From Thiobaca trueperi (GTDB lineage Bacteria; Pseudomonadota; Gammaproteobacteria; Chromatiales; Chromatiaceae): 64,000 bases of DNA. Of this stretch, positions 1 to 9,900 are shown piece by piece (the stretch's first letter is position 1; every line of letters begins with the position of its first letter). The translations under genes were made by a program, and so were the position numbers. The notes under the pieces were generated by a model. That model ran no database searches. It saw only the letters and a list, made by a program, of their open reading frames with translations, and was not told the origin of the DNA. Where the stretch lies: positions 310,001-374,000 of the forward strand of contig NZ_SMAO01000003.1 of assembly GCF_004342175.1 (NCBI RefSeq), in the 5' to 3' direction.

Positions 1-2181
1 CAGCTCGATCTTTCCGGCGAGGTTGGACGCGCACTCGCCTGTTACCGTCGGGCTGATCGCTTTCTGGTCGGCAACCGGCGTCAGGCCAGCTTTCTGACCG
101 CCTGGCTGATCCTGGCCGGATTCGACTGCCGGGTGGCGGCGCCCATCGATGTGCTGCCGATCTCGACCGAAAGCGCGCCGCCGATGGGAGCGACTGCCGA
201 CATCAGGCTGCGATTGGTCTCCGGTGGCGTTTCCTGGCCCTGGCGTCGCACCGAACGCTGGTTCGACACCCTGGTGAGCGCGCTCCAGCAGCAGGGCACG
301 GGCGGCGAGGAACTGACCTTATTCTCGGGTCGCTATCTCTATTCGCTGGAAGAGGAGAAGCCGGTCCCTGGTCCGCGTGAAGCGGCCTGGCCAGCGACGC
401 TCGTCAAGCGCCACGAGTTGCTGCCCTATGGCGAGATGCAGCGATTTCTGCGCAGCGCATGCCATGTTGGCATTGAGCTTGCGGACGAGAATCCAGAACG
501 CTGGCACAGCCAGTCATTCCGCGCCATGGAGTTCCTGCGTAATGGCCTGCCGTTGATCTGCAATGGGTACACTGAACTGGCGGAGCAGATCCGCGCCCAG
601 GATGCCGGCTGGGTGATTGACCACGAAGACGAGCTCGATGCAGTGATCGGTGAGATCGTCGCCCGTCCCGACCTGATCGCCAGCAAATCTGCCAATGCAC
701 TGAGGCTGGTTGACGAGCGTTTTCATTATGCCCTGACGATCAAGCCGCTGCTTGCGTTCCTCCGCGCCCCTGTCAAAGCTGTTCCCGGCGCGCCACTGAT
801 CGCACTGGAGCCGGTCGCGCCACCCCCGGCCACCAGCATCGACCCCAGACCCGCTGATCAGCCTGATGACAGCCCGGCGTCCGCGTTGAGTGGATCCTTG
901 CCCCTCGCGCTTGCGCGGCGCATGCGCAGGCACGTCCGGCAGCTATCGCGAAGCCTGCTGTTGCCGGTCGCGCGCGCCATGGGTCGACTTTACCGAACCG
1001 ACGCGGTCATCCTCGTCTCGCGCTCTGACATCCGACCCGCCAATCATGGTGCGGCAGTAAAGATTGACCGCACTGCCTGGGGGTTATCGCATCTGGTCGA
1101 GGCCGTCTATCTGCTAAGCGAGGATCGCGCCATCTACCATGAGGTGCGCGCCGGTCGCTTCCAGGAACGACGTTTCCCGCGCTGGCTGCAACGGATCGGC
1201 CCGGATCAGGAAAGGGTTCGCGAGAATCTGATCGCAGCCGGCATACCCTCTGGCGACGCCTTTCTCTATGACCCGGTCGGTGACTGGAGCTTCATCGTCC
1301 GTATCCTTTACCTGGCCCTGAAGACCGGCGCGCGCACCTATCAGGCGGAGTTTCCAGCCTATGGTCGTGCGACGGTCTGGGCGCGCGATCTGCTCGGAGG
1401 ACGGGCGCTGCTGGTCGAGCATAATGTCGAGTATCTGCGCCTGGCGGAACAGACGCCTGATCTGCCAGCCCACGGGTTGCGATTGCTCCGGGAGATCGAG
1501 CTTGCCTGGTGCAATCGCTCGGATGCCGTCATCACGGTCTCCGAGGCCGATCGCCAGCGTCTGCTGGAGGCGGGGGTCGGGGGCGAGCGGTTGCATGTGA
1601 TCCCGCATGGCGTGGATCTGGAACAATTTGATCGCGCCGAACCGCTTGACCTGCATGCCATCTACCGGATCCCGTGCGAGCGGGCGATCCTGGTCTATCA
1701 CGGCATCTATCTCTATCCACCGAATCTGGAAGCGATGGAGGTCATGGCGCGAGAAATTTTGCCGCGACTCGAACGTCTCGGCGTGGCGGCAACGGTGCTG
1801 GCGATCGGTGCCTATCCGCCCGCACTGACGCTCCATCCGCACCTGATCTTCACGGGGCCGGTCGATTCGGTGGCGCCTTACCTGAAAGGCGCGGATCTGG
1901 CTGTCGTCCCGCTACAGAAAGGCGGCGGGACGCGCATGAAGATCCTTGACTATTTTGCGGCTGGTCTGGCCGTCGTGAGTACCACCAAAGGCGCCGAGGG
2001 GATCCCGATCAAACCAGGTGTGCAGGCGAGCCTCGCTGACGATCATGATGGTTTCGCGCAGGCGGTTGCCGCTCTTCTGGCGGCTCCGGAAATGAGTCAG
2101 CGTATGGGCGTGGCGGCGCGGGAGTTCGTCGCGCCGCTGGACTGGCGGACCATTGCCGCGCGTTATCTGGAACTGGCCTGA
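1..2181 (+). CDS. Double-domain glycosyltransferase (GT4 type), 5' end outside window
   Basis: The frame is open from base 1, so the start lies upstream; 726 codons are visible. There are two glycosyltransferase-like halves. Codons ~1-250 look like the end of a first GT-B fold, with FLRNGLPLICNGYTELAEQ (codons 178-196) resembling the donor-side C-terminal region. A Pro/Ala-rich linker (~255-300) follows. The second half (~335-720) is GT4-like, with HGVDLEQF near codon 536 and GTRMKILDYFAAGLAVVST near 643. The likely role is sequential sugar transfer to a surface polysaccharide in the cytoplasm, inferred from the neighbouring transferases and exporter. Its 3' end overlaps the tail of the opposite-strand gene by 19 bases. 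Sugar and linkage cannot be read from sequence. Confidence 0.85.
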   Translation, partial: QLDLSGEVGRALACYRRADRFLVGNRRQASFLTAWLILAGFDCRVAAPIDVLPISTESAPPMGATADIRLRLVSGGVSWPWRRTERWFDTLVSALQQQGTGGEELTLFSGRYLYSLEEEKPVPGPREAAWPATLVKRHELLPYGEMQRFLRSACHVGIELADENPERWHSQSFRAMEFLRNGLPLICNGYTELAEQIRAQDAGWVIDHEDELDAVIGEIVARPDLIASKSANALRLVDERFHYALTIKPLLAFLRAPVKAVPGAPLIALEPVAPPPATSIDPRPADQPDDSPASALSGSLPLALARRMRRHVRQLSRSLLLPVARAMGRLYRTDAVILVSRSDIRPANHGAAVKIDRTAWGLSHLVEAVYLLSEDRAIYHEVRAGRFQERRFPRWLQRIGPDQERVRENLIAAGIPSGDAFLYDPVGDWSFIVRILYLALKTGARTYQAEFPAYGRATVWARDLLGGRALLVEHNVEYLRLAEQTPDLPAHGLRLLREIELAWCNRSDAVITVSEADRQRLLEAGVGGERLHVIPHGVDLEQFDRAEPLDLHAIYRIPCERAILVYHGIYLYPPNLEAMEVMAREILPRLERLGVAATVLAIGAYPPALTLHPHLIFTGPVDSVAPYLKGADLAVVPLQKGGGTRMKILDYFAAGLAVVSTTKGAEGIPIKPGVQASLADDHDGFAQAVAALLAAPEMSQRMGVAAREFVAPLDWRTIAARYLELA

Positions 2182-5100
2182 GCAACGCCAAGCTCCTCAC
2201 AGTCGGTAAAGCGCGGCGCCTCCTTGCTCGCCAGACCGAACGACTCATAAAGACTCTGTGCATAGGCATCCGCTTTGGCGCGGATGTCCGCATCCAGGTC
2301 GATACTGGTGGCGACCTGACGCTGGACCTCAACGATCTCTCGCAGTTGCATCAGATTGAAATTGGACAGCGTCAGGCTGCGCGGATGACGGCGGTGGTCG
2401 TTCAATGCCAGCGGCGAGAAGGCGATGGATCCTTCGCGTAACAGCTCCAGGTAGGCCACCCAGTCTCCCGCGATGCGGTAACGGCGGATCCGCTCCAGAT
2501 TGGAGCGCAGAACACTCAGGAATGCCTGGCGCCGGAAAACGACCGCGCTGACATTCGGGATGCTGTTCTTGACGGCCAGAGCCTGGGCGATCTCCTCATG
2601 CCCGGAGCGCGTATAAGGACGGCGCCATTGCTCGCGTGACAGATCAGCGACATAGTCCAGATAATCCCCGCACAGCACCTCACCGGTGGGATCGATCTGG
2701 CGCGACTGGGTGAAGCTCATCACGACGTCCGGCGTGGCAAAACCGCGCATCGCCTCCTCCAGAAACGAGGGGGCCGCCAGATCGTCCGCCTCGGCAATCC
2801 AGACATAGTCGCCGCGCGCGCGTTCCAGCCCGGCGAGCCATTGCACAAACGGCGAGCCCGAGTTGTCGGCATTGAGGATGATCTGTGCCTCGGGGGCGAG
2901 ACGCGGCAGTTCGGTTTCCAGCCAGTGGCGGCTGTCATCGGTCGATCCATCGTCCAGGACGATCAGTTCATAAATCGGCAGGGTCTGGTGAAGGATGCTT
3001 TTGATCCTTGCTGGCAGATAGCGGCAGTAATTGAAATTGGGCACCACCACTGAGATTCTTGGCGAAGGCGCGCGAGTCTCCGCCAGGAGATCGAACAGAT
3101 ATCGCTGAAAACCGAAGTCACGCACGATCAACTCGCGCCCGCGCATCCCTGCCGCGCGGCGCGCGTCCTCATGGTCGAGGAATTCGGTGATGGTCTGGGC
3201 GAAGGCATCAACCGTCAATCCGGGAACCAGGCGCACGGCTCCGCTGGGCGCAAGATCGGCAAACCCGCCAGCATCCTCGAAGGCAACCACCGGCACCGCG
3301 ACGGCCAGCGCCTCCAGCACCACCGAAGGGAATGGATCCTCGCGTGAGGTCATGGCATAGACATCGGCACCGGCATAGAAGGCGTCTGTCTCAGGCAAGT
3401 GTCCGGGAAACAAAAAATGGGGTTGCGCATTTGCCTGGTCGATGAGTGGCTCGACCATTGTCCGCATCCCGCTGTCGATGCCGCCCACCCAGACGAAATA
3501 GGTATCGGAGCGTGACGCGTAGATCGCCAGACCAATCAGCGCAAAGAGATCGAATCCCTTGCGCCGATCTCCATATCCGACCCCCAGTACGATCCGCGCC
3601 GATAAGGGCAAGCCGAGTTGTTGCCTCAGTTGGGTGCGGATCTGCTTGGATGTCAGCCGTGCGGCAAGCCGATTCTGCTTGTAGAGCCCCTGAGGACGGA
3701 TTCGACTCTGAGCGTCGCGCAGACTGGCAAAGCGGATGAAGCCATCACGGACGATGCGCGCCGGGAAGACGACGACATCCGCGTCGGTGGCAATGTGATG
3801 CGCATGAACTCTAAGGTCGAGACTGCGGATCAGCTCTGGCAATTCATGCACGAGGGCGATGATGCGGAATCCAGCCGCTCGCAGACTTGGTGTGAATCGA
3901 CCCGAAGCGGTCGAATTAACGATAGCATCCTCGATGCCGCGTTCGCGGAGCCGCTTGGCGAGCCGGTGTCCGGGCGCGCGATCAGCGGTGTCGGCGTCGA
4001 GTCGATGCACGTCGGCGACAGCGGCATAGTCGGGGAGCAGGCTGCCCGGACCGAGCACCACCATCGTGACCTGATAACCGAAATCCTCATGGAGTCGTTG
4101 TGCCATGCGGAGTGCGAGATACTGCGCGCCGTGGGGATGCGCATCGTGCGCCACCAGCAGGATCTCGCGGCGGACTTTGGTACGTGAGCGCAGCAGTGCG
4201 TCGCGGGTTGCCTGTAGATAGGCGTAGCCATGACGTTGATCCGGTTCGAGGTGTGCGCCCTCCGCCCACTCATTCCAGGCATTGATGAAGACGAGTCGTT
4301 CGGAGGGATCCGAGAAGCGATCAGCCGTGTCTTCGATCGCATTTTCCAGCCATTCCCGATACCCCGCCGGTGTCGAGCCGAGGAATAGTGTACCGCTGCC
4401 GCGTCGACGTGCCTCATTGTCCCAGCCTGGATTGACGCCGCGAAACAGCGGGTAATCGCAGGGCATGTAATGACGGCTGCGCTCAGGATAGACCGTCCAG
4501 TCGTAGATTCTGCCCTTGAAGGCCGGGTCACGGTTCTCGATCTGGTTGGTGATGTCAACCGGATGACTATTGTTGGGCGGAAACTCGATGGCGGCATCGA
4601 AGCCATAATCGGTTGGTGAAGTGGACTCGAATGATTGCGTGTATGCCAGGTAGATATCACCGATACCATTGTCTTGACACCAGCGACGCCAGCGTGCGGC
4701 GGTTTCAGCCGGGTTCGGGAGCAGAGTCGGACGGTAGACCAGCAGCAGCGGTCTTTGTCCAATGCGGATGTAGCGAGGATCGCGGAGATATTTTGCGACC
4801 GCAGCAATAAAGGCAATGTCGTCCTCGGGGGAATGCGCTTGGGCCATCAGGATCTCGTTTTCGCGCCCATCCCAGCGTCGGCTCCAGCTTTCGTTGGCCC
4901 AGCAGAGACAGAAGGGGAAATCCAGCGGCCGGCTCAGATAGTCCTCCAGCGGTCGTTCCAGCAGTCGCTTGCCATTGAACCAATAGTAGTAAAAGGCAAA
5001 TCCACTGAGTCCATACCGCTTCGCGAGTTCGATCTGGCGCTCCATGACCTCGGGTAGTCGCAGGTCGTAGAACCCCAGTTCACCCGGCAAGTGGGGTTGA

Positions 5101-5543
5101 TAATGGCCGGGAAACTGCGGTCTGCCCCGCACGACGTTGGTCCATTCGGTAAAGCCCCGTCCCCACCAGGCATCATTCTCAGGGATCGGATGAAACTGAG
5201 GCAGATAGAAGGCGATGAGCCGCGCTGGGAGCAGACCTGGTGGTTCGGCGTCAAGGTATGCGACGGGTTCGACCACCCGCTCCTCTGGCAGAATTCCGGT
5301 TCCGCGCCACAAATCGCCACGCTGACGGGCCTGCTGATAGAGCTGGAACCCCGGATGCGATTTAAATAAAAATGGCAAGGTGCGGAACATTGCCCGCTGA
5401 ATGCGCTGGCGTGCGGGAATATCGAGTGGCAGGAGGCGCCACAGAGGACGAAGCAGATCGGCGACCATATTTCGTAGCTTGAACGTGCTATTCGCTGCCC
5501 GATAGCGCAACGCGAGAGCATCGTCCCTGAGGCCATCAGGCAT
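2163..5543 (-). CDS. Three-domain polysaccharide enzyme: WbsX/GH99-like + GT4 + GT2
   Basis: The product has 1126 residues. Residues ~105-440 match the WbsX (glycoside hydrolase 99-like) domain: LIAFYLPQFHPIPENDAWW, GFAFYYYWFNGKRLLERPL and NAWNEWAEGAHLEPD. Residues ~455-815 are GT4-like, with an SREDPFPSVVLEALAVAVP donor-site motif. Residues ~829-1100 are a GT2 domain starting RISVVVPNFNYCRYLPARI, with DDGS and EADD metal/nucleotide motifs. It probably builds or trims repeat units of an O-antigen or capsule at the cytoplasmic membrane. It is far longer than single-domain transferases (250-400 residues), so it is a natural fusion. Start ATG at 5543; an internal Met at residue 26 is an alternative. 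Confidence 0.88.
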   Translation of the reverse strand: MPDGLRDDALALRYRAANSTFKLRNMVADLLRPLWRLLPLDIPARQRIQRAMFRTLPFLFKSHPGFQLYQQARQRGDLWRGTGILPEERVVEPVAYLDAEPPGLLPARLIAFYLPQFHPIPENDAWWGRGFTEWTNVVRGRPQFPGHYQPHLPGELGFYDLRLPEVMERQIELAKRYGLSGFAFYYYWFNGKRLLERPLEDYLSRPLDFPFCLCWANESWSRRWDGRENEILMAQAHSPEDDIAFIAAVAKYLRDPRYIRIGQRPLLLVYRPTLLPNPAETAARWRRWCQDNGIGDIYLAYTQSFESTSPTDYGFDAAIEFPPNNSHPVDITNQIENRDPAFKGRIYDWTVYPERSRHYMPCDYPLFRGVNPGWDNEARRRGSGTLFLGSTPAGYREWLENAIEDTADRFSDPSERLVFINAWNEWAEGAHLEPDQRHGYAYLQATRDALLRSRTKVRREILLVAHDAHPHGAQYLALRMAQRLHEDFGYQVTMVVLGPGSLLPDYAAVADVHRLDADTADRAPGHRLAKRLRERGIEDAIVNSTASGRFTPSLRAAGFRIIALVHELPELIRSLDLRVHAHHIATDADVVVFPARIVRDGFIRFASLRDAQSRIRPQGLYKQNRLAARLTSKQIRTQLRQQLGLPLSARIVLGVGYGDRRKGFDLFALIGLAIYASRSDTYFVWVGGIDSGMRTMVEPLIDQANAQPHFLFPGHLPETDAFYAGADVYAMTSREDPFPSVVLEALAVAVPVVAFEDAGGFADLAPSGAVRLVPGLTVDAFAQTITEFLDHEDARRAAGMRGRELIVRDFGFQRYLFDLLAETRAPSPRISVVVPNFNYCRYLPARIKSILHQTLPIYELIVLDDGSTDDSRHWLETELPRLAPEAQIILNADNSGSPFVQWLAGLERARGDYVWIAEADDLAAPSFLEEAMRGFATPDVVMSFTQSRQIDPTGEVLCGDYLDYVADLSREQWRRPYTRSGHEEIAQALAVKNSIPNVSAVVFRRQAFLSVLRSNLERIRRYRIAGDWVAYLELLREGSIAFSPLALNDHRRHPRSLTLSNFNLMQLREIVEVQRQVATSIDLDADIRAKADAYAQSLYESFGLASKEAPRFTDCEELGVAQASSR

Positions 5544-5623
5544 GGTGTGGAGTGGGTGTCAGGTCTCGCAAGACCAGGACGGTACAATATCAGAGAACAG
5601 GCTGTCGGTGCCCGTGAAAACAC

Positions 5624-5746
5624 ATGTCAACCGACCTCCGACCCGGCGATTCGCCACTCATCAGTCAGCTCCGGTTCGTTTCGCGTCAGGCGATTCTTCC
5701 ACAAGAAATCCAGGCTTCCGTTCGCTGCATCGATTTCTATGTCGGG
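5624..5746. pseudogene. Chimeric scar: 5' end of wzm joined to an antitoxin-gene fragment
   Basis: Bases 5624-5674 repeat the first 51 bases of the exporter permease gene at 11508 with three mismatches, including the ATG. From about 5680 to 5745 the sequence instead resembles the 3' part of the minus-strand antitoxin gene at 13685-13753, with small indels. In the intact locus these two pieces lie about 2.1 kb apart, separated by wzm, wzt and a toxin remnant. The scar abuts the stop of the next GT2 gene. It is not translated into anything recognisable. I read it as what is left of a duplicated wzm-wzt-antitoxin segment after internal deletion. Confidence 0.75.
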
Positions 5747-6673
5747 TCAAGGGTTATGCCGGAAGGCACCGGTCACGCCCCGCAACGCATCCCACAGGGC
5801 CAGACCCATCATCCGCAGGTGTTCGCGCCGGGGCGGGATCACCAGTCCGAAATAGAGCAGCTTGAACAGCGCACGCGGGAAGTCCTGGATCTTCCAGGCC
5901 CAGGGAACATAGCGGCGACCATAGAGCAGGAAACGGTTGCGGGTCTGATAATACTGACGCACCGGATCATGAATGTAGATCGGTCCCTTGCTGTGACGCA
6001 CGGAGAGAAACCGCGTCTGCTTGCCGATCTGGTGATAGAGCACCGCATTGCAGACGCCGTATAAATCGAATCCCCGATGCCGGGCGCGAAAGCACCATTC
6101 CAGATCGATGTTGTCGATGAAGAGCGCATCCTCCGGCAGACCAACGCGGGCATAGACCCAGGCCGGCGTCAGCAGACCGGATGAGATGAGAAAATCGGTG
6201 CGGATCAGGTCATCCATGCCCTGACAGCGGCCTTTCAGTGCTGCATACGGCGTGAAACGGATGAATGGCATGGAACGACCCGATGGCTCGAAGACCGCGC
6301 GCGGCCCGACGCCAGCGATCTGCCGTCCATCATCCAAGAGCCGACGGTAAGCGGACAGCAGCCGGGCGACCAGATCCGGCGCGGGCAAACTGTCCTGATC
6401 CAGCAGTAGCGTAAAGGTCGCGCCCAGCGCCAGTGCGGTCTCGATCCCCTGACGCTGTCCCGTCGCCAGTCCGAGATTGTCGGCATTCTCCAGCAGCACG
6501 GCGCCTTGCGCGGCGGCCTGCGCGACCAGCATTGCCCGCAGCGATGGATGCGAGGCGTTATCCACCAGCACCAGATGTTCGACCTGAACCGCAATCCGCG
6601 CCAACCGCTGTGCGAATTCCGCCGGCTCAGGGTTATAGCTGACGATGATGGCGGCGACCGTTTCTGGCGTCAT
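5747..6673 (-). CDS. GT2 family glycosyltransferase (rhamnosyltransferase-like)
   Basis: The product has 308 residues from the ATG at 6673, just before VAAIIVSYNPEPAEFAQRL, the usual N-terminal strand of GT2 enzymes of the rhamnosyltransferase type. Further motifs are LVDNASH, TLLLDQDSLP (the DXD-like site) and FIDNIDLEWCFRARHRGFD. The C-terminal third is basic and aromatic (YYQTRNRFLLYGRRY), as in membrane-associated members. A longer frame to 6847 would overlap a coupled small gene and has no family match, so the shorter start is preferred. It is the last gene of a minus-strand glycosyltransferase run and probably adds one sugar to the exported glycan. Acceptor and donor are unknown. Confidence 0.87.
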   Translation of the reverse strand: MTPETVAAIIVSYNPEPAEFAQRLARIAVQVEHLVLVDNASHPSLRAMLVAQAAAQGAVLLENADNLGLATGQRQGIETALALGATFTLLLDQDSLPAPDLVARLLSAYRRLLDDGRQIAGVGPRAVFEPSGRSMPFIRFTPYAALKGRCQGMDDLIRTDFLISSGLLTPAWVYARVGLPEDALFIDNIDLEWCFRARHRGFDLYGVCNAVLYHQIGKQTRFLSVRHSKGPIYIHDPVRQYYQTRNRFLLYGRRYVPWAWKIQDFPRALFKLLYFGLVIPPRREHLRMMGLALWDALRGVTGAFRHNP

Positions 6674-6699
6674 GTTCGCGTTCGCCGTTGGCGATGGCG

Positions 6700-6927
6700 T
6701 CACCGGAGCCGATGGCCCAGCCGTTTCCAGAGCACGGCCAGCGCCATGATGGAGCCCGTGGCATGATGGAGCAGCCAGCACAGCAGCAGCTCGCTCCAGC
6801 GTGGACGCACCGTCAATGCCTGCGGCTGACGACGGTTGACGAGCCACCAGACCAGCCAGACGCGGACATGCTGACCGCTGGTGCAGCGGGCAAGGTCGTT
6901 GCGATGATCGAAATAGGATGGGTTCAT
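6700..6927 (-). CDS. Small unknown protein coupled to the glycosyltransferase operon
   Basis: This is a 75-residue frame whose ATG overlaps the TGA of the upstream 1090-residue gene (ATGA) and whose stop lies 26 bases before the next GT2 start. Codon third positions are G/C-rich like the neighbours, so it looks translated. It is rich in Trp, Leu and Arg, with a C-terminal stretch (SELLLCWLLHHATGSIMALA) that may be a short membrane segment, followed by basic WKRLGHRLR. I do not recognise a family. Coupling to two transferases suggests a role in the same pathway, perhaps membrane anchoring, but that is only inference. Confidence 0.55.
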   Translation of the reverse strand: MNPSYFDHRNDLARCTSGQHVRVWLVWWLVNRRQPQALTVRPRWSELLLCWLLHHATGSIMALAVLWKRLGHRLR

Positions 6928-9900
6928 GGACGGATCCGACTCAAATCGAGATAACGCAGCAGTGGATTCAGCCCTGGCAAAGGTATCAGACGTCCCGAGC
7001 CATAGATCCAGTTCGAGCCCCGCAGCCGTTGTAGAACGGCGCGAGGGGACAGAAAATCACGCAGACGCAGACGATCATGCGTCAGGTGCATGACGGCGTC
7101 AAAACCGAAGTCCTCGGAGTGCGTCACCTGCATCAGCGCCTGTGCCTCCTCGCGTGTCGGATGCGCCACCACCCGTTCGGTCAGGGTCATGATGAAAGGC
7201 CGAATCTCCTCGAAGGTGTAGCCGGTCAGGCGCGCGGCATGGACGAAGCGCTCGGCGAAGGCCAGCGCCCCGGCGCGGAAGTCATCGATCTGCGGGTTCA
7301 TGGCCAGCTCCGCGCGACGATCCGGCGCGGCGTCGCTCTTGAGCACCGGCTCCACCCGCCCATTCGCGTCGCGGGCATAGCCCAGGGTGCTGGCATGGAG
7401 CGCGCGGGCGCCTTCCTCGAAGAGTTCCTCGAAACGCGAGACCCCATCCTCCAGCCAGTTGCGGCGGCGCACATCGTACAGCAGTCCAAAGATGGTGTTG
7501 CGCGCCGGATCGAAGCTGTGACGGATGCCATGCACCCAGCCCAGATAGAGCCCGAAGACATGCGGATAATCCGCACGTTCGCCGTAGGCGTCCTGGAAAT
7601 AACGCTGGCTGGAGCCGTTCCAGCCGATGTCTACCAGCCCCACCCGCTGCGCCGAGAAAAAGCCGTTCTGCGCCAGATAATCGCCAAGCAGTTCGCGGCA
7701 GGCGCTGCCGTGTCGCCTGACCACGGACTGAAACGCCGGATCCTCGATCAGCGCCCGATAGCGGGGCGAATGCCAGTCGTAGATCGGCTCGTCGAGGTCA
7801 TAGCCATGACGCGCGGCGATCTCGCGGATGTCTGCGGGCGGGATGTCGAAGGTCCGGCAGAGGCTCAGGAGTCCCTGCTGTTTGGGATTGTAGAGCGGGG
7901 CCAGACTGGTTTCATAAGCCAGACCATCGGCCAGCGCCGCCGGGGCGGTGGACTTGCGTGAGACGTACAGATACTCGACCGCCGGGATCTCCTCCGGCTC
8001 CATGAGTCGCGGTGCCAGATACTCGAACAGACGCAGAAAAAGCTCGCCTTCGCGGGCGAGAAAAAACAGCCGCTCAATCCGCTCGGTGCGGACCTTTTCG
8101 ATCACGCCGAAAATAAAGGTGCAGAAGATCGGTCCCAGGTAGGAAAAACCGAGATCGAAGGCGAATCCCCGCGACGGCTCCGGGGCGATGAGCTGCATCA
8201 GATGCCGTCCGCGCCAGTAGGGGTTTTTCACTGCCAGCCAGGCATGACCGCGCAGGATGGCGCGGCGGCGATTGTTGGCGCGGTCGTCGAGCCAGATGGC
8301 GCGCAGCCCGAGACTGAGCGCCATCTTCACGTCTGAATGGTGGTTGTCGCCGATATGCAGCACGGACTGGGGGGCGACTCCCTCCGTCTCCAGCACATGC
8401 CGGAAGAGGCGGCCCGTGTATTTGCCGATGCCGGTGTCGGACGAGACATAAATCTGATCGATGAAAGGGGACAGACCCAGCCGCGCGAACAGAATTTCCA
8501 GATGCGACTGATCCAGATACATGTCCGAGACCGCAATCACCCGCAATCCGCGTCGGCGCAGTCGATCCAACAGCGATTCCATCCCCGGTTTGACATAGAG
8601 ACAGTCGCCCTCGGCGCGCAATTCCTCAGCGACGATCCAGTCCGCGAGCTCAGGATCCGGCGCGCCGGTCAGCAGACGCGCCATCTCGGCAGCCAGATCG
8701 GAGAAACGGCATTCATGGTCTTTGGCATCCGCCTGACGTTCGCGCCGCAGACGCGCTTCCACGTCCGCGCGCAGCGACAGCAAATCGGCCAGATCCCATT
8801 CCCTGCTGAGATGGACCCGCAGATGTCTGACCAAGCCGCGTGCGGCGATCAGCTTGACATGATCCGGCGGGTCGATGAGCCGTTCCAGCAGGGTGTCGAA
8901 GATGTCGAATGAGACCAGTTTCACGCCGTCCAGATTGGCCTCGATCAACTGGTGCAACTGCGCCGGATCGCGTGCATGGGCGGGTTTGCCGGATGTCAGA
9001 CCGGCACCAATCCGCCGCAGACGGTGCAGCGGGCTCAGCAGTGCGAATCCAAACCGATAGATGCGACTATGGCACACGGCATCCAGTTCGGATTGAACCT
9101 GGACCAGTTTCGCCTCGCTGGCTGACAACAGATCGTTCAGGCGCTGGCGTTCGGCATCCAGCTCGCCATTCGCAGCAACCAGACTCTGATTCGCCTGATC
9201 CAGGGCGACATTGGCGGTATGCAGCCCCGTGTTCGATGTGCTCAGTTCAACATTGATTCGGTGCAGATCGCGGTTGCTCTCGTTCAGCGCGCGATTGGCA
9301 CTGTCCAGCTCCAGATTGATCGCGTGCAGCTCGGTGTTCGACTCGGACAGACCATCGACGGTCGCCTGCCAGCGGCGACGCCAGCCTTCGCGATCCAGCT
9401 TGACGATATGCCGTTTGATCCGGTTGAGATAGGCCAGTCCGGGTGCGATCTCTGCGCCGAACACACGCGGCAGATACTGGCGCAAGAGGAAATCGGTCTC
9501 CAGATTCGCCCGCAGCGGGTGTTCCAGGATGGCGTTGGCGCCGTGCAGGCGGTAATCGAGCAGCGGCTCGTCAAGCAGAAATTCGAGTTTCAGCCCCGGC
9601 GTGGTCGCGGCGCGCAGCAGATACTCGTAATCGAGCACATAGCGGAATGGACGCAGACCGCCAAGCCGTGCGTAGGCCGCGCGCGTCATGAAGAAATTGG
9701 AGGTCGTGATGGCCCAGTTGCCGGTCAGGAGTGCGCGCGCCGGATCGCTTTCCGCGACATAGCGCGCCTTGAGATCCGCATGCCAGCGCCGCCACCAGTG
9801 CGTCGGGTCGGTCACCGGGTCGCCAGCGGCATCGATCAGACGCAGATCGCTCAGAATCAGATCGCAACCGCCTGCCTGACTCACCTCCAGCAGACGCGCC

